Below are positions 9,050-18,277 of a stretch of DNA of 57,206 nucleotides, in pieces. The notes under the pieces are model-generated. The model was given only the letters and a program-made list of their open reading frames with translations, ran no database searches and was not told the origin of the DNA. A program made the position numbers and the translations under genes. Source of the DNA: Streptomyces novaecaesareae (GTDB lineage Bacteria > Actinomycetota > Actinomycetes > Streptomycetales > Streptomycetaceae); contig NZ_JNWQ01000042.1 in NCBI RefSeq assembly GCF_000716875.1, positions 1 through 57,206 on the forward strand, written 5' to 3'. The stretch's first letter is position 1. Each line of letters begins with the position of its first letter.

Positions 9050-9516
9050 GCGGCCGTCCATCGTCATGGCTCGCCAACGACGCTGATCCTTGGATGAGTT
9101 GAGCCATCCTGCCGGCGGCGGGGATACGATGACACCCTGTTTGACGGGCCGAGGGCTACCATCAGCGCTTCGGCCTCGTCCACGTCGACTTCGACACCCA
9201 GAAGCGCACGCCCAGGGCCTCGTACGCCTGGTACCGCGACCTGATCGCCGCGAACCGGACGCGGAGTTCGACGCAGGCTGCGCGTCGTTCCCGGGCGAGA
9301 CAGTAGACGGGCACGGGGTGCTGCCAGTTGGTCGCAGTGGACGGTCTCCGGTGCGGCGTTCGACGCAGCCATGGCCGCTTTGGTCAGGGCCTCCCACGTG
9401 GTGTAGTGGACCGTCACCGGCAGAGGACAGCCGTCTCTGTCTGCTGACCCGAGACGTTTGCAGGAGGGCCGTCTCCCGTGTGACCAACCGAGGTGGGGGC
9501 AGTCGGTGCAGGCCGC
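9050..9516. other. Intergenic stretch carrying a gene remnant
   Basis: 467 bp between the ends of two convergent genes. It holds repeat copy A (9133-9258). The rest shows no convincing gene: a leftward frame at 9064-9417 starts plausibly (VTVHYTTWEAL) but lacks a ribosome site and degenerates into Arg-rich sequence over the repeat, so at most it is the start of a broken gene. Confidence 0.5.
9133..9258 (+). repeat. Dispersed repeat copy A: GH1 beta-glucosidase 3'-end remnant
   Basis: In the plus frame it reads [15 protein letters not shown], continues with [21 protein letters not shown], and runs on to a stop beyond the repeat. This is the characteristic C-terminus of glycoside hydrolase family 1 beta-glucosidases. 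There is no gene body upstream. Ahead of it, CTGTTTGAC (LFD) is joined directly to GGGCCGAG, as if 10 bases of the usual LFDNFEWAEGY coding sequence were missing. Copies B (14472) and C (37438) carry the same segment in the same orientation. Confidence 0.75.
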
Positions 9517-11934
9517 TCACTTGGGCGCGCGTCCACCGACCACGGGGGCGAGGGACTGCTCGGCCCAGATGGTCTTCCCCTGCCGGCCATAGCGACTGCC
9601 CCAGCGAGCGGCGAGCTGTGCGACCAGGAACAGGCCGCGGCCACCTTCGTCGGTCCAGCGGGCCCGGCGCAACCGTGGCTGGCTGTTGCTGGGGTCGGTG
9701 ACCTCGCAGATCAGCACGTTGTCGCAGATCAGCCGTAGTCCGACCTGGCCGCCGGCGTAGCGGATCGCGTTGGTGACCAGTTCGCTGACGATGAGTTCGG
9801 TGCTGAAGACGAGATCGTCCAGCCCCCAGGTGGCGAGCTGGCGGGCAGTGGCCTCCCGGGCCGTGGCCACCACGGCTGGGTCCGCGGGGAACTCCCAGTC
9901 TGCGGTGGACTCCGGCGGAACGCCGGAGGTGCGGGCGAGCAGGAGGGCGATGTCCTCGCGGGGCGGGCGGTCCTTCAGGCAGGACAGGAGGTCCTGGCCG
10001 ACGTCGTGCAGAGCGCGGTCGGAGCGGCAGAGGCCGGCGAGGCTGTCGGCCAGCCAGCGGGTGCCGGCTTCGATGTCGTAGCCGTCGGCGCGGTAGACGA
10101 GGCCCTTGGTGTACAGGGCGAGGACGCTGCCGGGTGCGAGGTCGATCGTGGTGGTCTCGAATGGTGCGCCACCGACGCCGAGGGGCGGGCCGGGGGAAAG
10201 CGCGACGACTCGGGTGGTGCCGTCGGGGAGGACCACGAGGGGTGGCAGGTGACCGGCGCTGGCCACGGTGCAGCGGCGAGTGACCGGATCGTAGACCGCG
10301 TACAGGCAGGTGGCGCCCACCGTGTACCCGAGTCCCCGGGGCGCCTCGACCGCAAGCCGCTGGACGATGTCGTCGAGGTGCGTGAGGACTTCGTCGGGGG
10401 CGAGCTCCAGGTCGGCGAGGGTCTGGACAGCGGTGCGCAGACGCCCCATGGTGGCGGTGGCCTGCAGGCCGTGTCCGGCCACATCCCCGACGACGAGAGC
10501 GACCCGCAGGGACGGAAGGGGGATGACGTCGAACCAGTCGCCGCTGATCTCGGCTCCGCCGCCCGCGGGCAGGTAAATGCCCGCTGTCTCCGCCGCCGTG
10601 GTCTCGGCCAGGGCAGGCGGAAGCAGACGTCGCTGCAACGCGGCGTTGGCACGGTGCTCACGGGTGTAGCGGCGGGCGTTGTCCACGCTGAGCGCGGCCC
10701 TGGAGCTGATCTCCGTCAGCAGTCTCGCCTCCTCCGCGTCGAAGGGCTCGCGCCTCCGGGTGCGCCAGACCTCGACGGCTCCGAGCAGCAGACCTCGCGC
10801 GAACAGGGGGGCCAGCGCCATCGAATGTCCGTCCTCGGGGACCCACAGCTTGACCAACTGTGGGTCCCCGAGCGAGGCGATCACCTCGGCACGGTCGATC
10901 ACCACGGTCTCGCCCCGCTGGATGCTGCGCAGGGCGGGCATGTCCGGGAGCGGTGGCACTGCCATGCCCGGCGCAAGGAGATCGGTCGGCCACTGCCCGG
11001 TGGCACAGGCCACCGCGATCCGGCGCAGGTGCAGCTCCCCGCCCCCGGAGATCTTCGGGGGTTCGTCGCCTTCGAGTACTGCCTCAGCGCAAGTCACCGT
11101 TGCGAAGTCACCGAGGGCGGGTACGAGAACGTCCACCAGTTCCTGAGCCGTGCGGCTGATGTCGAGGGATCCGCCGATGCGGAGGGATGCCTCGTGGAGC
11201 AGATCCAGGTGCCGGTGGGCCCGCTGTTGGCCGGTGACGTCGATGAGCGTCGCGGCGACTCCCGTCGGCTGTCCTTGTTCATCCTTCAACAGGACGGCGG
11301 ACATCAGCAGGGTCCCCTCCCGTTCAGGGCTGAGTGGGGAACGCATCCGCTGCTCCCGCCCCGCGACGGGTACACCGGTCTTCAGCGTCTGGCGCAGCGC
11401 CGCCTCAGCGGCTTCGGCGTCCTCGGCGGACACCCTCTCCGCCATCCGGCTGCCGGGTGGCAGCGGCGGTCCACCGGACAACCCGGAATCGAGGTTGGTC
11501 CGTACAACCTTCAGCTCCGTGTCGTAGAGCGTGATTCCGATCAGGTCCTGGGACAGCAACGCGCGCAGCAGAGCAGCCCCCTGCAGCTGGTCCGCCGCGG
11601 TCGGGGTGGGAACCGCCAGGACGAGGAAGTCGGAGTCGGGATTCAGCCGCGTAACCTGGAAGGTGACATCGATGGTGCTGCCCGACCGGTGCCGAACCTG
11701 CGCCTGGCCGCCCATCGGAATCCCCGGCCGGGCGGAGGCCCCCGGGGTCGTGCCGAAGGAGTCGTCGAGCAGGGTCCGGACAGAACGGCCGCAGACTTCC
11801 TCCGCCGTACGCCCGAGGAGTTCCTCTGCTCCGCTGGACCAGCCGAGTACGGTTCCCTCCTCATCGAGCACGGCGGCCGCCAAGGTGCCGAAGGGGGAAC
11901 CGTGGCGGTGGCATTCGTCTGCGAACGCGCCCAT
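9517..11934 (-). CDS. PAS-PAS-GAF-SpoIIE phosphatase with HATPase domain
   Basis: 805 aa cytoplasmic multidomain signalling protein. A PAS-like domain is at about 15-110 and a second at 120-235 (ending VAATLIDVTGQQRAHR). A GAF-like domain follows at 245-420, then a PP2C-type SpoIIE phosphatase at about 430-645, with metal-site motifs SGDWFDV (464-470) and GDVAGHG (483-489). The C-terminal HATPase of the anti-sigma (RsbW/SpoIIAB) type is at about 680-800, with ELIVSELVTNAIRYAG and DEGGRGLFLV. Such Streptomyces proteins dephosphorylate anti-anti-sigma factors and may also phosphorylate them. No partner STAS gene is nearby. Strong AAGGAGG ribosome site eight bases from the ATG. Confidence 0.93.
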   Translation of the reverse strand: MGAFADECHRHGSPFGTLAAAVLDEEGTVLGWSSGAEELLGRTAEEVCGRSVRTLLDDSFGTTPGASARPGIPMGGQAQVRHRSGSTIDVTFQVTRLNPDSDFLVLAVPTPTAADQLQGAALLRALLSQDLIGITLYDTELKVVRTNLDSGLSGGPPLPPGSRMAERVSAEDAEAAEAALRQTLKTGVPVAGREQRMRSPLSPEREGTLLMSAVLLKDEQGQPTGVAATLIDVTGQQRAHRHLDLLHEASLRIGGSLDISRTAQELVDVLVPALGDFATVTCAEAVLEGDEPPKISGGGELHLRRIAVACATGQWPTDLLAPGMAVPPLPDMPALRSIQRGETVVIDRAEVIASLGDPQLVKLWVPEDGHSMALAPLFARGLLLGAVEVWRTRRREPFDAEEARLLTEISSRAALSVDNARRYTREHRANAALQRRLLPPALAETTAAETAGIYLPAGGGAEISGDWFDVIPLPSLRVALVVGDVAGHGLQATATMGRLRTAVQTLADLELAPDEVLTHLDDIVQRLAVEAPRGLGYTVGATCLYAVYDPVTRRCTVASAGHLPPLVVLPDGTTRVVALSPGPPLGVGGAPFETTTIDLAPGSVLALYTKGLVYRADGYDIEAGTRWLADSLAGLCRSDRALHDVGQDLLSCLKDRPPREDIALLLARTSGVPPESTADWEFPADPAVVATAREATARQLATWGLDDLVFSTELIVSELVTNAIRYAGGQVGLRLICDNVLICEVTDPSNSQPRLRRARWTDEGGRGLFLVAQLAARWGSRYGRQGKTIWAEQSLAPVVGGRAPK

Positions 11935-12346
11935 CGTGTTCCTCCTTGACGAGGTGCGGCGGCTCCAGGAGCGGGGCCACTTCCAGTATGAGCAATTCGG
12001 AGGTGTCGCCGATCCTGCCTGCCGAGTCGGCAGCAGCAGGCCTGATGCCCTACGGGCCGCTGCGCCCGCTCGGTACGCGGCGGGCGAACCGTCCTCTCGA
12101 CGGGCCGTACGCCTCCGCCGTCCACACCGAGTCGAACCCGAGACGTTAGGCCTTCAGGATGGTGGCGAGGGCGTCTGGGGGCGGTCCGGCGGACCAGTAG
12201 CCGATGCGGTCACCGAGTTTCGGCAGGGAATCCCCTTGGTCCGGTCGATGCGCGGGTCGGCGAGGTCTCGCTCACTGCCGGTCGCGTCCCGGCCTCAGCG
12301 AGCGAACCGCCGCTGGAGGCATCCGATCGGAAGGGCCGTACGAACG
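11935..12346. other. Intergenic region upstream of the SpoIIE-type gene
   Basis: 412 bp between two leftward genes. It holds a perfect 15-bp palindrome, CTGCCGA-G-TCGGCAG (12019-12033), about 85 bp upstream of the phosphatase start, which could be an operator or the stem of a leader hairpin. Open frames across the rest have no ribosome sites or recognisable protein sequence. Confidence 0.4.
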
Positions 12347-13969
12347 TCAGTCGTTCGTCCAGTAGGGCCTGCGCAGTTCCCGCTTGAGGACCTTCCCGGT
12401 GGCCGTGCGGGGCAGTTCCCGGACGACGTCCACCGACTTGGGGCACTTGTAGGCGGCCAGATGCTCGCGGCAGAAGGCGATCAGCTTCCCCTCGTCGAGT
12501 ACGGCATCGGGTGCAGTGGTGACGACGGCCTTGACTGCCTCGCCGTACGTGGGGTCGGGGACGCCGATGACGCAGGCCTCGGCCACGGCAGGGTGCTGGG
12601 CGAGGACCCGCTCCACCTCGACCGGGTAGATGTTCTCGCCGCCTGAGATGATCATTTCCTTGACCCGGCCGCGGACGAAGAGATAGCCCGCCTCGTCCTG
12701 ATAGCCGGCGTCCCCGGTATGCAACCAGCCGTCGTGGAAGGAATCGCCGTCGGCGTCCGGCTTGCGCCAGTATCCGACCATGACCTGATCGGACCTGATC
12801 CAGAACTCGCCGGTCTGGCCCGTCCGCACCTCCTGCTCCGTGACGGGGTTCACCACCTTGACCTGCACACCCTTCACGGGCCTGCCCGCCGAGGCGAGCA
12901 GGTGGGTGCGGTCCGGGTCGCGGTGCGCGGCCGGCTCCAGGACGCAGACCGCTCCGGACGCCTCGGTCATCCCGTACGCCTGGTAGAAATCCTGCCGGAA
13001 CCTGTCCAGGCAGCGCCGCATCAGCGGCGGGGGCATCGGTGCCCCTCCGTACACCAGGCAGCGCAAGCTGGACAGATCGGCGCTGTCGAGCTCGGGTGCG
13101 GCGAGGAGGTACTCGAAGATCGTCGGGACGAAGAAGGCATGGGTGACCCTCTCCCGCCCGATCTGCTCCAGCACGTCGGCGGGGACCACGGCCCGCACGA
13201 TGACCGTGCGCGCGCCCGTGTAGATGCTGAGCAGCGACCAACTGGAGCCGCCCACGTGGCACAGCGGCATGGCCACCATGTTCACGCTGTCACGGGTGAG
13301 GTGGAACGCCTCCACCGCCGTGATGCAGTGCGCCTCCAGGCTCCGATGGGTCAGCATCGCGCCCTTCGGGAACCCGGTGGTGCCGGATGTGTAGAGCTGG
13401 AGGACGCAGTCGTCCGGGGCCGGCTGGTGGGTGCGCTGCACAGGCTGGGCCGACGCGAGGTAGTGCTCGTACTCGTCCGCGTCACCGCCGACGACGACGA
13501 CCTTCGTGAGCTCGGGCAGGCGACTCCTGATCTCCTCGAGCTGCGGGACGAATTCCGCGCCCACGAAGAGGACTCCGGCCTGGGCATCGGCGAGGATGTA
13601 CGCGAGCTCGTCGGGGGCCAGTCGCCAGTTGACAATGACATGGGCGTAGCCGTTGCGCGCCGCTGCCAGGGTGGCCTCGACCGTGGTGGTGCTGTTCTTG
13701 TCGAGTGAGGCAAAGCGGTCGCCGGACCGCATGCCGTCCTCGGCGAGCGCGGCGGCCAGGCGCGACACCCGGTCCGCCAGGTCACTCCACGTCCACCGGC
13801 GGTCATCCTCTACGAGCGCCTCATCCTTCGGGGCAACCTCGTTCCAGAACTCGATGACGCTGTACAGGTCGCCCTTGGGGTGGGGAAGCTCCGCGTGCGC
13901 ACGCGTGGGGAGTGCAGTGTTCGCCGCTGGCAGCCGGGAGTGCCTGCCACCGGCCACCCGTCCGGCCAT
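12347..13969 (-). CDS. Fatty acid/aryl acyl-CoA ligase (AMP-binding)
   Basis: 540 aa. ANL-superfamily ligase that activates a carboxylic acid as the adenylate and then the CoA thioester. The P-loop LYTSGTTGFPKG, the A5-like YGMTEASG, and the hinge region DGWLHTGDAGYQDEAGY followed by GRVKEMIISGGENIYPVEVE are intact; the catalytic Lys is in LPRTATGKVLKRELR near the end. The start is uncertain. ATG 13969 has a GGTGG element just upstream but lies inside a 72-bp repeat (13941-14012) whose second copy has ACG at this position, and the first 35 residues look non-homologous. No better in-frame ATG/GTG follows before conserved sequence. Substrate unknown. Confidence 0.88.
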   Translation of the reverse strand: MAGRVAGGRHSRLPAANTALPTRAHAELPHPKGDLYSVIEFWNEVAPKDEALVEDDRRWTWSDLADRVSRLAAALAEDGMRSGDRFASLDKNSTTTVEATLAAARNGYAHVIVNWRLAPDELAYILADAQAGVLFVGAEFVPQLEEIRSRLPELTKVVVVGGDADEYEHYLASAQPVQRTHQPAPDDCVLQLYTSGTTGFPKGAMLTHRSLEAHCITAVEAFHLTRDSVNMVAMPLCHVGGSSWSLLSIYTGARTVIVRAVVPADVLEQIGRERVTHAFFVPTIFEYLLAAPELDSADLSSLRCLVYGGAPMPPPLMRRCLDRFRQDFYQAYGMTEASGAVCVLEPAAHRDPDRTHLLASAGRPVKGVQVKVVNPVTEQEVRTGQTGEFWIRSDQVMVGYWRKPDADGDSFHDGWLHTGDAGYQDEAGYLFVRGRVKEMIISGGENIYPVEVERVLAQHPAVAEACVIGVPDPTYGEAVKAVVTTAPDAVLDEGKLIAFCREHLAAYKCPKSVDVVRELPRTATGKVLKRELRRPYWTND

Positions 13970-14012
13970 ACATCCACCGTACGCGCGCGGCGGCGGGCCA
14001 TCGAGACCAAGC
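13941..14012. repeat. 72-bp repeat copy D, overlapping the acyl-CoA ligase start
   Basis: About 72 bp that match copy E (15568-15639) at roughly 90% identity by eye, in the same orientation, including the block CCACCGTACGCGCGCGGCGG. Both copies lie just upstream of leftward genes. Read leftward, both encode PPPRAYGGC followed by AGRVAGGRH, so it may be a shared leader, a mobile intergenic repeat or a coding remnant. Confidence 0.65.
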
Positions 14013-14022
14013 AAACGGTCAT

Positions 14023-14250
<228 letters not shown>

Positions 14251-14353
14251 TCACCTCGTGCCCTCATTTCCGCAGGTTGTGGCCTCGGCCAAGGATTCTG
14301 CGCCGTGGCCGGGGTCTTGCCCCAAGCCCCCCGGTGCGCTATACGTCAAGAGT

Positions 14354-14396
14354 GGCAAGGAGAGACGGATCTCCTTGCCTTTGCTTTTGCCTTTTC
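14354..14396 (+). terminator. Strong hairpin with T-rich tail
   Basis: A perfect 10-bp stem GGCAAGGAGA / TCTCCTTGCC with a six-base loop (14354-14379) is followed by a T-rich run, TTTGCTTTTGCCTTTT. This is the form of a rho-independent terminator for rightward transcription and is rare in such GC-rich DNA. No rightward gene lies immediately upstream, so it may be a relic of a lost gene or belong to an unrecognised RNA. Confidence 0.6.
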
Positions 14397-14471
14397 CGGC
14401 CCCGGAACTGACAGGCTTCTCGCTGAGCGGCGGCGCCCTGCTTACGGCGACGTCCGTCGCTGACCCAACGG

Positions 14472-14598
14472 TGACAGTCTGTCCGACGGGCCGAGGGCTA
14501 CCACCAGCGCTTCGGCCTCGTCCACGTCGACTTCGCGACGCGGAAGCGCACCCCGAGGGCCTCCTACGCCTGGTACCGCGACCTGATCGGCACTCACC
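14472..14598 (+). repeat. Dispersed repeat copy B: GH1 beta-glucosidase 3'-end remnant
   Basis: Nearly identical to copy A from GACGGGCCGAGGGCTACCA onward. It reads [15 protein letters not shown], then [18 protein letters not shown], with a stop soon after. The same 10-base gap between the LFD-like codons (CTGTCCGAC) and GGGCCGAG is present. It lies at the left side of the segment containing the defence island. Confidence 0.75.
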
Positions 14599-14761
14599 GA
14601 GCTTCGTCGAAAAGTTAGTTGGGCTTCGACGTAGGAACTGATCCGTGTCAGGGTCCCGGCGGCGTCTGGGGGACGGGCCCTCCGATCCCTGGCGCGCTAT
14701 CGGCGTCGTCTGGTGAGGGGCAGCCATCACAACGTGGGATCTGCCCAAGTCGGGCGAATCC

Positions 14762-15496
14762 TCAGGCTTTCCCGTACTCGTCGTGGCGGCGCAGCCAGTG
14801 GGTCTCCTCGCCCTCCTCGTGCCGGCCCATCGGCGTCCGGTCGAGGAGGCCGTAGTAGGCCATGGCGGGCTCAAGGCCGCGCGCAGTGGTGACGTACGTC
14901 CGGTAGACGGTGCCGTTCGAGAGCGCGTAGGCGCTCAGCCCAGGCCCCTCGGTGACGTACCCGAGCACGTCGGTGCCGCAGGCCTCCGCCATCTGCCGGA
15001 CGGTCGGCGGGATGCTGCCCTCAAGGAACGGCCCCAGCTCCTCTTCGGTGTACTGGAAGCCGAGGTCGCGGTGGAAGTCGCTGCCGCCGGTGGAGACCCA
15101 GTCGAAGCTCCAGCCCATCCGCTCGCGGTAGGCGAGGAGCTTGTCGATCGGCGCCCGCGAGGAGCAGATCAGCGTCACGTCGCGGGCTTTCAGGTGGACT
15201 GCGTTGGGGTTGAGGGTGTCCGCGATCGAGGAGCAGACCGGGCATCCGGCCTCGTAGGGCGGGCCGAACATGAAGTGGTAGACAAGCAGCTGCGAGCGCC
15301 CGCCGAAGAGGTCCGCGAGCGACGTGGTCCCGCCCTCGGTCTCGAAGCTGTAGTCCTTCTCGACCGCCACCCAGGGAAGCTCCCGCCGCTTCCGTGCGAG
15401 CTCGTCACTTCGTCGGGTGAGCTTCTTCTCCTCCGCAAGCAGCTCCTCCCTGGCCGCCTCGAACTCCTCCTGCGTGCCGATCCTGTGCTCGGGCAT
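14762..15496 (-). CDS. DUF899 thioredoxin-like protein
   Basis: 244 aa. Member of the DUF899 family, a thioredoxin-like fold of unknown function: KDYSFETEGG, LLVYHFMFGP, the redox-like AGCPVCSS with a CPVC pair near residue 85, and RERMGWSFDWVS. ATG 15496 (MPEHRIGTQ) is preferred over the ATG six bases upstream because an AGGAGGG ribosome site lies eight bases before it. Probably cytoplasmic; a role in thiol or redox chemistry is inferred from the fold. It stands alone, with repeat copy E upstream. Confidence 0.87.
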   Translation of the reverse strand: MPEHRIGTQEEFEAAREELLAEEKKLTRRSDELARKRRELPWVAVEKDYSFETEGGTTSLADLFGGRSQLLVYHFMFGPPYEAGCPVCSSIADTLNPNAVHLKARDVTLICSSRAPIDKLLAYRERMGWSFDWVSTGGSDFHRDLGFQYTEEELGPFLEGSIPPTVRQMAEACGTDVLGYVTEGPGLSAYALSNGTVYRTYVTTARGLEPAMAYYGLLDRTPMGRHEEGEETHWLRRHDEYGKA

Positions 15497-15567
15497 GGCC
15501 ATTCCCTCCTGTGTGGGAGCAGAACACCGCATCGCCGCGTGCGGTCACCCGCAGTGGCAGTCGGCAA

Positions 15568-15639
15568 TGCCTGCCACCGGCTACCCGTCCGGCCGTACAA
15601 CCACCGTACGCGCGCGGCGGCGGGCCCTCGACGCCAAGC
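15568..15639. repeat. 72-bp repeat copy E, upstream of the DUF899 gene
   Basis: Second copy of the 72-bp repeat at 13941-14012, differing at about six or seven positions. It starts 72 bp upstream of the DUF899 ATG. The 203-bp gap around it (15497-15699) holds nothing else recognised. Confidence 0.65.
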
Positions 15640-15699
15640 CGAATCGCCTGTTCAGCGTCGTGATCACACGGCGGCACGGCGAGACGGAAGTCGATCGTG

Positions 15700-16050
15700 T
15701 CAGCGCGGGTGCGAGGGGCGAACGGCTCGTCCGTGGACGGCCCGGGCGAGGTCCCGACAGGACCGACGGGCGACCCAGCACCACACCCGCGCCGCGCCGC
15801 CGGCCATCCGGTACCACGCGATGCCAAACGGGAGGGCGATCGCGAACCACGACGGGGGCGCCAGCTCGCCGGGTCGCTGGGCCCCCTCGTGCGCCCAGCC
15901 TCGGCAACGCTCGACGCCTCGGTCGGTCCAGCCGGTGCAGCGGGCGCCGCGCTCGGCCCAGCGGGCGGAGGCACGCAGGAGACCGACGTTCCAACGGTCG
16001 CGCCGAGTGGCGATCGCGGATGCGCGCCGACGACGGTGGGCCATCGTCAC
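15700..16050 (-). CDS. Small hypothetical protein coupled to the NTPase gene
   Basis: 116 aa from a GTG in a GTGA overlap with the upstream NTPase stop; ATG 16044 is an alternative. It is rich in Arg and Trp, with one hydrophobic stretch (WFAIALPFGIAWYRMAGG, about residues 68-85) that could be a membrane segment. No family was recognised. The overlap is the main evidence that it is real. Confidence 0.45.
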   Translation of the reverse strand: MTMAHRRRRASAIATRRDRWNVGLLRASARWAERGARCTGWTDRGVERCRGWAHEGAQRPGELAPPSWFAIALPFGIAWYRMAGGAARVWCWVARRSCRDLARAVHGRAVRPSHPR

Positions 16051-16604
16051 GGCGCCTCTCGGACCACCGGCTCCAGGCGGGCCGCCAGCTGCTCCGGGAG
16101 ACGGTCCCGGTTCGCCCGGGTGAGCTGGAGGACCTCGATGTCGGCGCGGTGCTTGAGGGCATCGGTGAGCGGGCCGTGCTGCGCCTGCACCGTGGCCACG
16201 ACGTCGACCTCAGCGGCGAACAGCGCCCGGACGGCGTCCTCGAAGGGCCGGTACGCCAGTTCCATCCGCCCGAGCTCGTCGACGAGCACCAGCTTCCGCG
16301 GGGACGGTGCCGCGGTCGGGTCCGGAGCAATCCACGCCAGGGCCGGCAGCGCCAGCCGCTCCATGACCTCCAGGTCGACGCCGTACCGCCCGACTCGCGG
16401 TGGCCCCGGGAGATCGACATGGGCGAGCACCGCGCGACGGCCCGCCAGCGTTTCCAGGGAGAAACCGACTCGGGCACCGCCCGCGCGGATCTCCTGCGTC
16501 GTGAAGCCCGCCGCTTCCCGGATTCGCAGCAGTGTCGCCAGCCTGCGGATCGCGGTGGTCTTTCCGGTGCCGGGGCGTCCCTCCAGCAGAATCCTTGTCG
16601 GCAT
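16047..16604 (-). CDS. THEP1-like nucleoside-triphosphatase
   Basis: 185 aa, the usual length of the THEP1/NTPase_1 family. Walker A is LLEGRPGTGKTT near the N-terminus, Walker B is LVLVDELGRMEL, and the conserved FTTQEIR and VGFSLET motifs of this family are present. Members hydrolyse NTPs; their cellular role is unclear. ATG 16604 is preferred over longer reading because it puts the P-loop at the N-terminus and has a GGAG six bases upstream. Translationally coupled to the small downstream gene. Confidence 0.87.
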   Translation of the reverse strand: MPTRILLEGRPGTGKTTAIRRLATLLRIREAAGFTTQEIRAGGARVGFSLETLAGRRAVLAHVDLPGPPRVGRYGVDLEVMERLALPALAWIAPDPTAAPSPRKLVLVDELGRMELAYRPFEDAVRALFAAEVDVVATVQAQHGPLTDALKHRADIEVLQLTRANRDRLPEQLAARLEPVVREAP

Positions 16605-16710
16605 TCCCGGCTCCGCTGCGAGGACCGCCAGTGGGCGGTCGAGGTCGAGTGAACCTGCTTCCAGCCTCCCACGGGGGCGGTTGCGTCGCACGCGGCCGCC
16701 GGGCCTCGCG

Positions 16711-16866
16711 TCACCCCGACCCGGCGTGTTCGGCACCGGCGTCGGGCAGCACGGGACCGAAGGCGGCTCGGGCGTCGGCCATCGTACGGCTGCCGTCCCG
16801 GATCGCCTTCGGAAGATGGTGTGCCAGCGCCTCGATCACGGTCGGGAACGCGCAGGAACCGCTCAC
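16711..16866 (-). CDS. Possible 51-residue small protein
   Basis: GTG-started frame with a fairly helical sequence (FPTVIEALAHHLPKAI and MADARAAFG) and high third-position GC, ending 107 bp upstream of the NTPase gene on the same strand. Only a weak ribosome site is seen and no family was recognised, so it may be chance. Confidence 0.2.
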   Translation of the reverse strand: MSGSCAFPTVIEALAHHLPKAIRDGSRTMADARAAFGPVLPDAGAEHAGSG

Positions 16867-16893
16867 CTCGTCCGCCCGTCATCCCCAGGGGGG

Positions 16894-16922
16894 TTGCCAC
16901 AGACTCGACGCCCCTGTAGCTC
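16894..16922 (+). promoter_or_regulatory. Candidate sigma-70-type promoter
   Basis: TTGCCA and TAGCTC are separated by 17 bp and end 26 bp upstream of the ATG of the next rightward gene. Fits a Streptomyces housekeeping promoter loosely. Confidence 0.35.
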
Positions 16923-16948
16923 TTCACCACCGAGGCCCGAGGAGATCC

Positions 16949-17719
16949 ATGGTCGACACCGTCAGCTCACTGGCCACCCGTCTTCACGAAGTGCTGGTGG
17001 AGTTCCTGACCAAGGGACCCGCCGTGGCGGGGACCAGGGGCCTCCACGACCTCGTCGCGCGTGCCACGGCGCTCGGCCCCGACGGTGCGTGGCTCGCCGC
17101 TTCGGGCCGCGCGAGCCTCGGTGGGCTGGCGTGCGCGCAGGGGCAGGCGGAACTGGCCATCCTCCACCTCGAGGCCGCGGTGTCAGGGGGCTTCAACGAC
17201 TGCGTGGCGCTCCACATGGCTCTCATGCTCCCGCTGCACCAAGACCCCCGCTTCCGGGCGCTGTACGAGCGGATGCGTATCACCCAGGCCGACCTCGACG
17301 AGTTCTTCTGGCTGCACCGGGAGATGCAGATCACGGTGAGGGAGGCCCAGGACGCGAGCGTCGACAACATCGGCCGCCTCGACACCGGGGTGTCGCTGCT
17401 CCCGCAGGCCCCCATGCCGACCCGCGAACCGAACACCCTCGGCGTCCTGATCACCCGTATCGATCTCGCCGCTGCCCAGACCGCTCTCCAACAGGCTGCC
17501 GTGAAGGCGGAGTTCCAGCGCAGCTCCGGCAACACCAGCCTCAGTCTCATCGACGACTCGTTGGACTACCCCCATGCCATGCGCGACGCCTGGCACGCCG
17601 ACGAGCTGGAGACCCGGCGCCGGCAGGCTGCCGAGGCCCGGGCCTTCGTGGAACGTCCCGGCGCCGGAACCGCGCTCATCCCCTGCCCGCCGCTGGGCTC
17701 GATCAGCTACCCGGCCTGA
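16949..17719 (+). CDS. Hypothetical protein with TPR-end-like helical repeats
   Basis: 256 aa, start ATG 16949 with GGAG five bases upstream. Soluble and rich in helices. Residues about 45-115 (GPDGAWLAASGRASLGGLAC, AILHLEAAVSGGFNDC, HQDPRFRALYERM) resemble a tetratricopeptide-type repeat of the kind found in proteins annotated with a TPR-end module, in which a residue is placed by its neighbour's work. The C-terminal half has no known motif. No signal peptide or membrane segment. Function unknown; it converges with the next gene 31 bp away. Confidence 0.75.
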   Translation: MVDTVSSLATRLHEVLVEFLTKGPAVAGTRGLHDLVARATALGPDGAWLAASGRASLGGLACAQGQAELAILHLEAAVSGGFNDCVALHMALMLPLHQDPRFRALYERMRITQADLDEFFWLHREMQITVREAQDASVDNIGRLDTGVSLLPQAPMPTREPNTLGVLITRIDLAAAQTALQQAAVKAEFQRSSGNTSLSLIDDSLDYPHAMRDAWHADELETRRRQAAEARAFVERPGAGTALIPCPPLGSISYPA

Positions 17720-17749
17720 GGAGGGCCGGATCGGCGCGGTGGCAGATAC

Positions 17750-18115
17750 TCAGGCTCCGGTCAGCCAGCCTTCTTCGATGCCGCCGAGAACAAACCCGTT
17801 CTCGAAGCGCACCCGGTACCTGACCTGAGCGCCGGCTCCGGCGTCGAACGCTCCCGGCCCGATGACCCGCTGACGGAGGTCCTCGACCAAGTGGGCCGCG
17901 AAGCCCTGGAGTCGGCTGTCGCGGACTTGCTGATCGAAGCTCGCGAGCATGTCCTGGGATACGCCGCCGGCTTCCTTTGCCGAGCCCGTGACGACGCCCG
18001 CCAAGCCCCCGGCCAGGAACAGCGGACCGGGGAAGCCGATCCCGGCCGCCGTGCCGTCTGCGGTGACCTGCACATCCCTGGTCAGCCTCACCTTCGCGCC
18101 GATCTCGTACGGCAT
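17750..18115 (-). CDS. Small hypothetical protein
   Basis: 121 aa from ATG 18115, with a GAGGGGG ribosome site about ten bases upstream. It begins with a beta-rich MPYEIGAKVRLTRDVQVTADG, has a Gly-rich hydrophobic loop (FPGPLFLAGGLAGVVTG), and ends VRYRVRFENGFVLGGIEE. The pattern suggests a small SH3-like barrel with an insertion, but no family is recognised. No cysteines or catalytic motif stand out. Confidence 0.6.
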   Translation of the reverse strand: MPYEIGAKVRLTRDVQVTADGTAAGIGFPGPLFLAGGLAGVVTGSAKEAGGVSQDMLASFDQQVRDSRLQGFAAHLVEDLRQRVIGPGAFDAGAGAQVRYRVRFENGFVLGGIEEGWLTGA

Positions 18116-18277
18116 GGGCGATACCCCCTCGTTCGACCTTGGCCGTGACTGGGGCAAGCGTAATCGGGGTGCCATGGAAGGAAAGGGTGTTCGGCAAGAT
18201 CAGGAGCCCCACGACCTGCCAGGCAGGGCACAGGGTGTCGGTCCTCCCCAAATGTCCTGACAAGCACGATGATTCAT

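Noticed and set aside
9064..9417. Leftward frame starting VTVHYTTWEAL
   Set aside because: No ribosome site; runs into antisense of repeat copy A. At most the start of a broken gene.
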